Assembly: GCA_000341795.1 (NCBI GenBank)
Contig: AODO01000021.1
Coordinates: forward strand, 1 to 64,000
DNA length: 64,000 bases
DNA from: Rhodococcus triatomae BKS 15-14
GTDB lineage: Bacteria; Actinomycetota; Actinomycetes; Mycobacteriales; Mycobacteriaceae
Direction: 5' to 3'
Part shown: in pieces, positions 12,105-19,653 of the stretch
Position numbering within the stretch: the first letter of the stretch is position 1
Layout: each line of letters opens with the position of its first letter
Made by a program: the position numbers and the translations under genes
Notes under the pieces: model-generated
The model's input: only the letters and a program-made list of their open reading frames with translations
Told to the model about the DNA's origin: nothing
The model's database searches: none

Positions 12105-12152
12105 AGCCTTGCTTTGCTGGAACCGGTCCGGCGACGACGCTACCGTCGGCCC

Positions 12153-12887
12153 ATGGAATCGGTTGAGCGCCAACGAGGAGACGATGCGCCGCGCGACCGC
12201 CGGCAGCAGGGCCCCGGTCTGAACGCGAAACTGAACTGGCTGCGCGCCGGCGTGCTGGGCGCGAACGACGGCATCGTCTCGACGGCCGGGCTCGTCGTCG
12301 GCGTCGCGGCCGCGACGACGGATCGCGGGCCGATCCTCACGGCCGGGCTGGCCGGTCTCGCGGCGGGTGCGGTGTCGATGGCGTTGGGCGAGTACGTGTC
12401 CGTCAGTACCCAGCGCGACACCGAGCGGGCTCTGCTCGCACAGGAGCGGCGGGAGCTGCGGGAGCTCCCCGAGGAGGAACTGGACGAGCTCACCGACCTG
12501 TACGAGGACAAGGGCCTGTCCCCCGCGACCGCCCGCACGGTCGCCGAGGAACTCACGGAACACGACGCGTTCGCCGCCCACGCGGACGCGGAACTCGGCA
12601 TCGACCCCGACGACCTCACCAACCCGTGGCAGGCCGCGGGTTCGTCGGCGGTCTCGTTCACCGTCGGGGCACTGCTGCCGTTGATCGCGATCCTGACGAC
12701 GCCGCCGCACCTCCGCATCCCGGTCACGTTCGTGGCGGTGCTGGCCGCGCTCGCACTGACCGGCAGCATCAGCGCACGGCTCGGCGGCGCGAAGCCCGTC
12801 CGCGCCGTGAAACGAGTGGTACTGGGCGGCGCGCTGGCGATGACGGTGACCTATGCGATCGGTCAGGCGTTCGGCACGGTCGTGTGA
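12153..12887 (+). CDS. VIT1/CCC1-family membrane protein (putative iron/manganese transporter)
   Basis: A 244-residue membrane protein of the vacuolar iron transporter family. The first helix carries LRAGVLGANDGIVSTAGLVVG, followed by GLAAGAVSMALGEYVSVS, both diagnostic. A charged, Glu-rich cytosolic segment (about 90-145), the likely metal-binding domain, separates the two N-terminal helices from the three C-terminal ones. The family exports Fe(II) or Mn(II) from the cytosol; the ion is not predictable. Its 3' end overlaps the convergent TetR gene by 25 bp. The start at 12153 was chosen over an upstream frame overlapping nat. Confidence 0.88.
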   Translation: MESVERQRGDDAPRDRRQQGPGLNAKLNWLRAGVLGANDGIVSTAGLVVGVAAATTDRGPILTAGLAGLAAGAVSMALGEYVSVSTQRDTERALLAQERRELRELPEEELDELTDLYEDKGLSPATARTVAEELTEHDAFAAHADAELGIDPDDLTNPWQAAGSSAVSFTVGALLPLIAILTTPPHLRIPVTFVAVLAALALTGSISARLGGAKPVRAVKRVVLGGALAMTVTYAIGQAFGTVV

Positions 12888-13459
12888 GGTGACCCCGCGT
12901 ACGGTCCGACGAGTGCAGGCACCACGAACTGCTCGACCATCGCTCGCTCGTCGGCGGCGTCCGCACCGGGAACGGTGAGCAGCGAGACGATCACTCGCAC
13001 CACCCAGCGCGCCTGCCGCGGCAGGCTGCTCGGATCGACGTCGGTGGACCCGGCGAGGAACGCGACACCGAGCACCTCGATCACCTCGGACGTGCTCGCC
13101 AGCTCCGACGCGATGCCGGCGTCGCCGACAGCGAACCACGCGGCGAGGGTGGGCGTTTCACGTACCCGGCGGACGGCGGTGAGGATCGCCTCGGTGATCC
13201 GCTCGGCGGGGTCGGCGATGCCGGCGACCTCGAGCGCCACCAGGTCGCCGACCTTCCGCGCCTCGCGGTGCACGAAGGCGCGGTGCAGCGCCTGACGACC
13301 GTCGAAGTAGCGGTACAGGGTGGCGCGGGAGCAGCCGGCAGCCTTCGCGATGTCGCTCATGCCGGTGGGCGCGACTCCCCGCGCGACGAAGAGTTCCGCG
13401 GCCGCGTCGAGGATCTTCTCGGCGGCGGCCTCGGATCGCTCGTCCCGCAACCAGTTCAC
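12863..13459 (-). CDS. TetR-family regulator coupled to the P450 gene
   Basis: A 198-residue TetR protein with an N-terminal helix-turn-helix (MSDIAKAAGCSRATLYRYFDGRQAL). The GTG start at 13459 overlaps the P450 stop by four bases (GTGA), so the two are one transcript and translation is coupled. It probably autoregulates the pair through the operator at 14692-14709. Its 3' end runs 25 bp into the convergent VIT gene. Confidence 0.87.
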   Translation of the reverse strand: MNWLRDERSEAAAEKILDAAAELFVARGVAPTGMSDIAKAAGCSRATLYRYFDGRQALHRAFVHREARKVGDLVALEVAGIADPAERITEAILTAVRRVRETPTLAAWFAVGDAGIASELASTSEVIEVLGVAFLAGSTDVDPSSLPRQARWVVRVIVSLLTVPGADAADERAMVEQFVVPALVGPYAGSPHTTVPNA

Positions 13460-14691
13460 GACCGCACCCGGAACGGGACGTGCAGCGGACGCCGGACGTA
13501 GTTTCCCGGCGCGTAGACGATTCCGTCGACGTCGACGTCGAAATCGGGGCACCGGGCGAGCAGTTCCTCCAGCGCGACGCGCGCCTGCATGCGTGCGGCG
13601 GCCGCACCGAGGCAGTGGTGGCTGCCGTGACTGAAGGTCATGATCTGCCGAGGTGCCCGCAGGACGTTCAGCTCGTCGGCGTCGTCGCCGTACATCCGCT
13701 GGTCCCGGTTCGCGGAACCGTAGACCAGCAACGCCTTCCGGCCCGCGGGGATGGTGACGTCGTGCAGTTCGACGTCCCGGGTGGTGGTGCGGGCCAGTCC
13801 CTGCACCGGCGAGGTGAGGCGGAGCAGTTCCTCGACCGCGTCGGGGATCCGCGCCGGGTCCTCGAGCAGCAGGGCGCGCTGGTCGCGACGGGCGGTGAGC
13901 AGCGCCGACGACCCACCGAGCATGCCCGTCGTGGTGTCGTTGCCGCCGGTGACCATCGTGAACGCGAAACCGAGGATCGACAGCAGCCCGGACATGTCGC
14001 CGTCGGCGCCCGTTCCCGCCGCCACCAGGTGCGAGATGGTGTCGTCGCCGAGGTCACCGGTGGCGGACTCGCGGTGCCGGCGAGCGATCAGCTCGCCGAA
14101 GTAGGCCATCAGTTCGCCGACCGCGTTCGCGGCCTCCAGCGGGTCGCCGGTCGCGTTCGCCGCGACGATCGCCTCGGTCCAGCCGTCGAACCGGCCGCGG
14201 TCCTCCTCCGGGACACCGAGATAGTGCGCGACGACCATGCTCGGCAGCGGCTTGAACAGCTCGACCGCGATGTCGCCCTCGCCCCTCGAACGCAACCCCT
14301 CGATGCGTTCGACGACGAAGGCGCGCACCGCCGGTTCGACGGCCTCGACCTGCCGCGGGGTGAAACCACGGGCGACGAGCTTGCGGAAGTCGGTGTGCTG
14401 CGGCGGGTCCTGCATGACGAGCGGCGGGTTGTCCCGCAGCCCGATCTTGTCGAGTTCGCCGTAGCTGGTGGTCAGTCCGTCGGCCGAGGAGAACGTTCCG
14501 TGGTCGCGGGCTGCGGCGTACACGTCGGCGTGGCGGGTGAGCACCCAGTAGTCGTCCGCCGGTGAGTTCTCCGGAACCACGTGGTGCACCGGGTCGTGAT
14601 CCCGCAGCGCCGCGTACATCCCCCACGGTTCCCGCCACGTCTCCCCGGACGGCGGCACGTAGGCGACATGCCCTGACATTGTCGTTGTCAT
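13456..14691 (-). CDS. Cytochrome P450
   Basis: A soluble bacterial class I P450 of 411 residues. The heme loop is FSHGSHHCLGAAAARMQ with the Cys thiolate ligand, the I-helix motif is TGGNDTTT (the usual acid-Thr region), and the K-helix ExxR lies in EELLRLTSP. No ferredoxin or reductase gene is adjacent, so electrons must come from elsewhere. Substrate is unknown; the QDPPQHTDFRKL region is common in CYPs acting on lipids or steroids. The start at 14691 sits about six bases after a good -10, suggesting a leaderless mRNA; an in-frame GTG at 14709 would lie inside the promoter. Confidence 0.92.
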   Translation of the reverse strand: MTTTMSGHVAYVPPSGETWREPWGMYAALRDHDPVHHVVPENSPADDYWVLTRHADVYAAARDHGTFSSADGLTTSYGELDKIGLRDNPPLVMQDPPQHTDFRKLVARGFTPRQVEAVEPAVRAFVVERIEGLRSRGEGDIAVELFKPLPSMVVAHYLGVPEEDRGRFDGWTEAIVAANATGDPLEAANAVGELMAYFGELIARRHRESATGDLGDDTISHLVAAGTGADGDMSGLLSILGFAFTMVTGGNDTTTGMLGGSSALLTARRDQRALLLEDPARIPDAVEELLRLTSPVQGLARTTTRDVELHDVTIPAGRKALLVYGSANRDQRMYGDDADELNVLRAPRQIMTFSHGSHHCLGAAAARMQARVALEELLARCPDFDVDVDGIVYAPGNYVRRPLHVPFRVRS

Positions 14692-14726
14692 GTGTCGAGA
14701 ATGAGACACTTCTGCAAATGTGTCAA
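14692..14726 (-). promoter_or_regulatory. P450-TetR promoter with overlapping operator
   Basis: On the minus strand a TTGACA -35 (14721-14726), a 17-bp spacer and a CATTCT -10 (14698-14703) end six bases before the P450 ATG. An inverted repeat GTGTC-N8-GACAC (14692-14709) covers the -10 and is a likely site for the co-transcribed TetR protein. Confidence 0.55.
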
Positions 14727-14774
14727 GGCCATTGTGCGACGTCGGTCACGTGGGTACAGTCCTCGAACGATCAT

Positions 14775-14794
14775 GTGAGACGGCACGGTCTCAC
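14775..14794. promoter_or_regulatory. Palindromic operator upstream of the lipase gene
   Basis: Perfect inverted repeat GTGAGAC-GGCACG-GTCTCAC, ending 19 bp before the lipase start. Likely bound by a TetR-type repressor, either the one at 12863-13459 or the one at 16241-16885. Confidence 0.5.
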
Positions 14795-14813
14795 TTTGGA
14801 CACGGGGGTGGAC

Positions 14814-16235
14814 GTGAACGGAACACGGTGGACGGGCCGCATCAGCGCAGCCGTCGCGACGACGGCCCTGGCCGCGCTGGCCGGCCTCGGCGGTGTTCCC
14901 GCCGCTGCCGAACCAGCCCTGCCGGCGCCGCTCGCCGGGCTGCCCCTGCCCCCCGAACTCGACCCGGCCTTCTACGCTCCACCCCTCGCCACCTACGAAC
15001 GTCTCGCGCCCGGTGACGCCATCGCGTCACGACCCGTCACGGTGGCCAACCTCGGACTGATTCCCGTCAACGTGGACGCCTGGCAGTTGTCGTACCGGTC
15101 GACCGACACCCGAGGGGAACCCGTCGCCGCAGTCACGACCGTGCTGAAACCGCGCGGACCCGGCAGCGACAAGATGGTCTCCTTCCAGATGGCGGAGGAC
15201 TCGACGGCCCGGTACTGCGCGCCGTCGTACGCCCTGCAACAGGGGTCGATCCCCGCACTCGCCACCGGCTCGGCGGGGATCCCCGCGGAGTTCCTCGCAG
15301 TCCAGGCCGCACTCGCGCAGGGCTGGACGGTCTCCGTCCCCGATCACCAGGGCCCGAACTCCGCATACGCGGCCGGACCACTCGGTGGCCGCCTGGCCCT
15401 CGACGGCGTTCGGGCGGCCGAGCGATTCGCTCCCCTCGATCTGCCCGGTGACCGGACCCGCGTCGGGCTGTGGGGATACTCCGGTGGCGCGATCGCCACC
15501 GGTCACGCCGCGGAGTTGCAGCCGTCGTACGCACCGGAACTCGACGTGGTCGGCGTCGTCGAAGGCGGTGTGCCCGCCGATCTCTCGGCACTGCTGAACA
15601 ACGCGAACAACGCGGCACCGGCGGGTCTGGTCCTGGGTGCCGTCCTCGGCCTGGGCCGCGAGTACCCCGACTTCCAGCAGTTCCTCGACGAACGCATGAA
15701 CCCACTCGGCCGAGCGTTGACGACGGTGAAGTCGCCGCTGTGCGTCGCCTACCATGCGGCGCTGATCCCGTTCGCGAACAACAAAGGGCTGCTGGATGTT
15801 CCAGGTGACCCCCTCGACGAACCCGTTGTGCGATCGGTGATCGACCGCACCAGGATGGGCAGCGCCCTTCCGGCCGCGCCGCTGTTCGTCTACCAGTCCA
15901 ACCCCGACTGGATCGTGCCCGTCGGGCAGGTGAACACGCTCGTCGACACCTACTGCCAGGATCCGGCGGCCCGCGTGCAGTACACCCGCGACCACTTCAG
16001 CGAGCACCTGACGTTGGAGGTGACGGCTGCACCGACGGCGCTGCTGTGGATGCGGGACCGTCTCGACGGCGTCCCGGCCGAATCAGGCTGCCGCACAACC
16101 GATGTCGGGTCGATGGCGTTGGACCGGTCCGCCTGGCCCGCCTTCACCGACACCGTCGGCGAGGTGGTCGCCGGACTGTTCGGTGCGCCCCTCGGCGTCG
16201 CGCCCGTCGGATCACCCGTCGGCACAGGGGGCTGA
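14814..16235 (+). CDS. Secreted triacylglycerol lipase (LIP family)
   Basis: An exported alpha/beta-hydrolase of 473 residues in the secretory lipase family. Signal peptide: RISAAVATTALAALAGLGGVPAAA at the N-terminus. The nucleophile is Ser223 in GYSGG; the acid is likely the Asp in YQSNPDWIVPVGQ and the His lies in DHFSEHLT. The expected activity is hydrolysis of esters or triacylglycerols outside the membrane. The GTG at 14814 follows a GGGGG ribosome-binding site; another GTG six bases upstream is possible. It ends six bases before the convergent TetR stop. Confidence 0.88.
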   Translation: MNGTRWTGRISAAVATTALAALAGLGGVPAAAEPALPAPLAGLPLPPELDPAFYAPPLATYERLAPGDAIASRPVTVANLGLIPVNVDAWQLSYRSTDTRGEPVAAVTTVLKPRGPGSDKMVSFQMAEDSTARYCAPSYALQQGSIPALATGSAGIPAEFLAVQAALAQGWTVSVPDHQGPNSAYAAGPLGGRLALDGVRAAERFAPLDLPGDRTRVGLWGYSGGAIATGHAAELQPSYAPELDVVGVVEGGVPADLSALLNNANNAAPAGLVLGAVLGLGREYPDFQQFLDERMNPLGRALTTVKSPLCVAYHAALIPFANNKGLLDVPGDPLDEPVVRSVIDRTRMGSALPAAPLFVYQSNPDWIVPVGQVNTLVDTYCQDPAARVQYTRDHFSEHLTLEVTAAPTALLWMRDRLDGVPAESGCRTTDVGSMALDRSAWPAFTDTVGEVVAGLFGAPLGVAPVGSPVGTGG

Positions 16236-16240
16236 CGGGA

Positions 16241-16885
16241 TCAGCCGTCCTGGTGGCGCGGCGTCACCAGCGCCACCAGGACGGTGCTGAGCACTTCCAC
16301 GAGATCCGTGACCGGAGTGCGGGGTTCGGTGATGCTCCATTGATGGACGAGGCCGTTGACGGCGCCGATGAACGCCGTCGCCGCCATCTCGTAGCCGCCT
16401 GCGGGGCGGGCGTCCGGTCCGATCAATCCGGCGATCAGCGTCTCGAACATCACCGCCCACGCCTGGCGCTGTGCGAGCCGGTGCCGCTCCACGGACTCAC
16501 TGACACCGACGATCTCCACGAAGGCGATCTTCGCGCGGCGGGTGTCGGTGCCGATCGCCGTCACGTACGCGGTCATCACCGTCGCGGCGGCGCGCCACAG
16601 GTCGGGTTCGTCCGCGTCGTACGCGGCGGCGATCGCCGCACCCGCCTCCTGCTGGATCTGGTCGTAGAGCGCGACCAGAACCTCCTCGCGCCCACCGAAT
16701 TCCTCGTAGAACTGGCGGCGCGACAGCCCCGCCTCCGCACAGATCGCGGTGATCGTGCTGGTCACGTACGACTGGTCCGCGAACACCGTCAGAGCCGCGT
16801 CGAGGAAGCGAGCGCGGCGCTCGGCCCGCCGGTCGGCGACCGACCGGCCGCCGTAGTTCCGATTCGACTCCGCGGCTGACACCAC
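16241..16885 (-). CDS. TetR-family regulator
   Basis: A 214-residue TetR protein. Helix-turn-helix: TSTITAICAEAGLSRRQFYEEFGGREEVL near residues 43-70. The C-terminal ligand domain is not recognisable. It is convergent with the lipase gene and downstream of a mycofactocin-type SDR on the same strand, but a hairpin element separates it from the SDR. Two consecutive GTG codons (16885 and 16882) are candidate starts. Confidence 0.85.
   Translation of the reverse strand: MVSAAESNRNYGGRSVADRRAERRARFLDAALTVFADQSYVTSTITAICAEAGLSRRQFYEEFGGREEVLVALYDQIQQEAGAAIAAAYDADEPDLWRAAATVMTAYVTAIGTDTRRAKIAFVEIVGVSESVERHRLAQRQAWAVMFETLIAGLIGPDARPAGGYEMAATAFIGAVNGLVHQWSITEPRTPVTDLVEVLSTVLVALVTPRHQDG
16245..16284. 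terminator. Terminator hairpin inside the 3' end of the TetR gene
   Basis: A perfect 14-bp stem, CCGTCCTGGTGGCG (16245-16258) with CGCCACCAGGACGG (16271-16284), lies within the last codons of TetR, just past the lipase stop. It could terminate lipase transcription while encoding the TetR tail. Confidence 0.5.
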
Positions 16886-16894
16886 GCGAGCCTA

Positions 16895-16947
16895 GGGCAT
16901 GTCTCCCGATCCCCGTTCCGGCGCGGGAGGGATCGGGAGACACGCCC
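16895..16947. mobile_element. Short MITE-like element (53 bp)
   Basis: Two 19-bp arms, 16895-16913 and 16929-16947, pair with one mismatch (GGGCATGTCTCCCGATCCC and its near-complement). The same terminal sequence bounds the 162-bp element at 22911-23072. It may also act as terminator for the SDR gene. It carries no coding capacity. Confidence 0.5.
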
Positions 16948-16991
16948 TGGATCCCGGCGGGCCGCCGGCGCACACGCCGTGCCGTCGGCGG

Positions 16992-17804
16992 TCAGAAGTA
17001 CTGGGCTCCGCCGTCGACCGAGAGGTGTTCGGCGGTGATGAAGCTCGCCTCGTCCGAGACGAGGAAGGCGACGGCGTCGGCGATCTTGTCGACCGAGGCG
17101 GCGTACTCGTTGAGGAACGGCGTGCCCATCGCGGCGAGTCGAGGGTTCGACTCCGCGGTCTGCGCGATGCGCGCCTGCATGTCACCCGAGCCCATGGGGC
17201 TGTCGACGGCGCCCGGATGCACGCTGTTGACGCGGATGTCGTGTGCGCCGAGTTCGGCGGCGAACGCCCGGGTCATGCCGGTGACCGCGTGCTTGCTGGT
17301 GGTGTAGTGCACCATGAACGGCTGCATCTTCTTGCCTGCATACGAGCTGATGAGCACGATCGAGCCGCCGCCACGGGTGACGAGATGCGGCGCGGACGCC
17401 ATGACCGTGTTCCACACGCCGGTGACGTTGATGTCCATGTGGTCTCGGAAGATCTCGGGCGTCGACTCCTCCCAGGTCGCCGGGACGCAGATGCCCGCGT
17501 TGGCCACGACGACGTCGAGTCCTCCGAGTTCGGAGACGGCGGCGGCCAGTATCGCCTTCATGCCGTCGAGGTCGCGGACATCCCCCTTGTGGAGCAGCGC
17601 CCGCCTGCCCTCCGCTTCCACGAGGGCAGCGGTCTCGTCGAGGTCGGCGGGCGTCGGCGAGTCGTAGGGCACGCCCGGCAGCGGTCCCGCGAGGTCGATG
17701 CCGACGATGTCGGCGCCCTCTCGCGCCAGTCGCACCGCGTGGGCCCGCCCCTGACCTCGGGCAACCCCGGTGATGAATGCGACCTTGCCGTTCAACCGTG
17801 CCAT
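16992..17804 (-). CDS. Mycofactocin-coupled SDR-family oxidoreductase
   Basis: A 270-residue Rossmann dehydrogenase. The nucleotide site TGVARGQGRAHAVRLAREGADIVG, with the extra Arg-Gly-Gln-Gly-Arg-Ala-His block and an insertion near residue 40-55, is the signature of SDRs that keep NAD(H) bound and pass electrons to mycofactocin. Catalytic residues: Ser in LISSYAG, Tyr and Lys in YTTSK. It oxidises an unknown alcohol. No mycofactocin biosynthesis genes are in the window. It is probably monocistronic. A paralogue lies at 57585-58409. Confidence 0.9.
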   Translation of the reverse strand: MARLNGKVAFITGVARGQGRAHAVRLAREGADIVGIDLAGPLPGVPYDSPTPADLDETAALVEAEGRRALLHKGDVRDLDGMKAILAAAVSELGGLDVVVANAGICVPATWEESTPEIFRDHMDINVTGVWNTVMASAPHLVTRGGGSIVLISSYAGKKMQPFMVHYTTSKHAVTGMTRAFAAELGAHDIRVNSVHPGAVDSPMGSGDMQARIAQTAESNPRLAAMGTPFLNEYAASVDKIADAVAFLVSDEASFITAEHLSVDGGAQYF

Positions 17805-17921
17805 GTCCTCTTGTCCTTCCGCCGGGTGACGCGGCCGTCCGACAACCGCGTTTCCCTCAGAAGATAATCCGATTTCCTTCCCGAACGAAAGGGTGTGGAT
17901 CGACGTCCACCGCGAGGCGTC

Positions 17922-19460
17922 TCAGCCTGCGCTGCCCGTCGGCAGTTCGGAGATCACGACACTCGCGTCGACGACCTGCACACCGAGCGTCTCGGTCCAG
18001 ACGATGGCGCCGCCCTCGAACATCCGGAATCGGCCTGCCTCGTCCGGCATCGACATCTCGGGGCCGAGCGGTGCGCCGAGCGGACCGTCGGGGCCGCCGA
18101 TCTCGGCGTACTTCTTCTCGATCTCGGTCGGCTCGACCACCGGATCGGGAGCGCCGGCGGCGAGCCGCTCGAGACCCGGCGCGGGAACGGCATCGGGGGC
18201 CGGGGCGGCCGGGACCAGACCCTCGGTGACGGTGAACCAGTCGGACTTGAGTCCGAGCGCGGCGCGGGCCTCCTTGCCGGTCACCCGGGCGGTGCCGTCG
18301 GACCCGACCACCTCGAGGGCGGTGACACGCCCACCGTCGGTTCCGAGATTGTTGCGTTCGACGACGGACACACTGTGCAGTTCACCGACCCCGAAGGCCT
18401 TTCCGATCTCCCCCGCGGTGAGCGTCTGCGTCCAGTTGTGATTGGGCGAGAGCGCATCGCCGAGGTCCTCGACGGCGCCGAAGTCGCCTCCGGCGGTGTA
18501 CCCGCCGGTCGACGAGGAGAACTCGGCCGAGACGGGCTGCCCGTCCCGGGTGATCACCTTGCCCGCCGTGCTCCGGACCGCCTCGGTCGTCCGGGGATCC
18601 TCCTTCTCGGATCCGCCGTACACCTGGCAGTCCTGGGTGTCGCAGGTCTCGGCGTAGGGATAGCGGTGTTCGGCGGCGGCATAGGAGCGCGCAGCGATCG
18701 CCTGGGCGCGCAGGGCCTCCGCGCCGCCGGTGTCGGCCCAGTCGGCGCGGGCCTCGACCGGCACGACGCCGAGAAGATAGTCCTCGATGTCGAGATTGTT
18801 GAGGACGCGCGTCTCCGCACCGTCGAGCGCGACGCCGAGCGATCCCCGGTACGCGGGTCCGCCGCAGAGGGTCAGGTGCTCGTTCGCCGCACGGTCGGAT
18901 CCGAGGTCGACCGGGTCGATCCACGGGTGATCGGTGGCGTCCTGCCACAGCACTTCGCCGTCGCAGCCACGGGTGACGACCACTCCGGCACCACCGCCGG
19001 GGGCCGGGGTCAGGTGTATGCCGTCACCGGGTGCGACGTCGCGGCCCGCGACCCGGGCGCCGGCGTCCGAGTACGCGTTGAGAGTGCCGCCGTCGAGGCC
19101 GACGAGACGGACGCCGATCCGCCGTTCGGCGAGCTGACCGAGTTCGGTGCCGCCGTAGTAGTGACCGACGATCCGCTCGGCCGACCAGCCGTCGTTCCTG
19201 GCGTATCCGTATGCGCCCCACTGCCCCATGCCGCGACCGTGCCCGTTGCCGCGGCCGGAGACGGTGAACGGGGTGTCCGCCGCGACGGCGGCCGCCACGT
19301 CGGGGTCGGCGCCGCGGGCGTCGGTGACGACGACCCCGACGGCTCCCGCTGCGAGGAGCGCCGGAACCGTGCCGAGCGCGAGGGCCCACCGGATCGGCGA
19401 GGTGCGTCCTCCGCGGTCGATGCGCCCACGCGTGGTTGTCGTGCGACGGACTTTCGCCAT
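17922..19460 (-). CDS. SpoIID/LytB-domain cell-wall protein with a C-terminal LGFP segment
   Basis: A 512-residue exported protein with an N-terminal signal anchor (WALALGTVPALLAAGAVGVVV, about 25-45). The SpoIID-type segment includes GNGHGRGMGQWGAYGYA (about 71-87), NNLDIEDYLLGVVPVE and EALRAQAIAARSYA. In sporulating bacteria SpoIID is a lytic transglycosylase; in actinobacteria the role is probably peptidoglycan remodelling. The C-terminus ends with an LGFP-like segment (GPDGPLGAPLGPEMS). It is divergent from the amidase gene and shares its GTnAC-box promoter region. The start at 19460 has an AGGAGG site. Confidence 0.88.
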   Translation of the reverse strand: MAKVRRTTTTRGRIDRGGRTSPIRWALALGTVPALLAAGAVGVVVTDARGADPDVAAAVAADTPFTVSGRGNGHGRGMGQWGAYGYARNDGWSAERIVGHYYGGTELGQLAERRIGVRLVGLDGGTLNAYSDAGARVAGRDVAPGDGIHLTPAPGGGAGVVVTRGCDGEVLWQDATDHPWIDPVDLGSDRAANEHLTLCGGPAYRGSLGVALDGAETRVLNNLDIEDYLLGVVPVEARADWADTGGAEALRAQAIAARSYAAAEHRYPYAETCDTQDCQVYGGSEKEDPRTTEAVRSTAGKVITRDGQPVSAEFSSSTGGYTAGGDFGAVEDLGDALSPNHNWTQTLTAGEIGKAFGVGELHSVSVVERNNLGTDGGRVTALEVVGSDGTARVTGKEARAALGLKSDWFTVTEGLVPAAPAPDAVPAPGLERLAAGAPDPVVEPTEIEKKYAEIGGPDGPLGAPLGPEMSMPDEAGRFRMFEGGAIVWTETLGVQVVDASVVISELPTGSAG

Positions 19461-19591
19461 GTCCGGCCTCCTCGTGGGCTGCGGCGTCGCCGGGTCGGGT
19501 CGACCCAGGTCTCGATAAAGTCTCAATCTAAGGTTGAGGCTTAGGCATTGTGTGGCTAGTGTTGCAAGAGTGTTTGGCGTTGGCAACATCT

Positions 19592-19627
19592 GTCACGCCA
19601 GTAACACGAGTAACAGCAGTAACGACC
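19592..19627. promoter_or_regulatory. Four tandem 9-bp MtrA-like boxes
   Basis: Head-to-tail 9-mers: GTCACGCCA, GTAACACGA, GTAACAGCA and GTAACGACC, ending 26 bp before the amidase start. The exact 9-bp period and GTnAC core match the type of site bound by the response regulator MtrA, known to control cell-wall hydrolases. It may serve both divergent genes. Confidence 0.6.
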
Positions 19628-19653
19628 TACGTCCCACCAACTAGGGAGCCGAC

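Noticed and set aside
12098-12116. IdeR/DtxR-like iron box before the VIT-type transporter gene
   Set aside because: Only about 13 of 19 positions fit the known consensus, which is too weak at this GC content.
13456-16235. Secondary-metabolite cluster suggested by P450, lipase and regulators
   Set aside because: No PKS, NRPS, terpene cyclase or similar core gene is present in the window.
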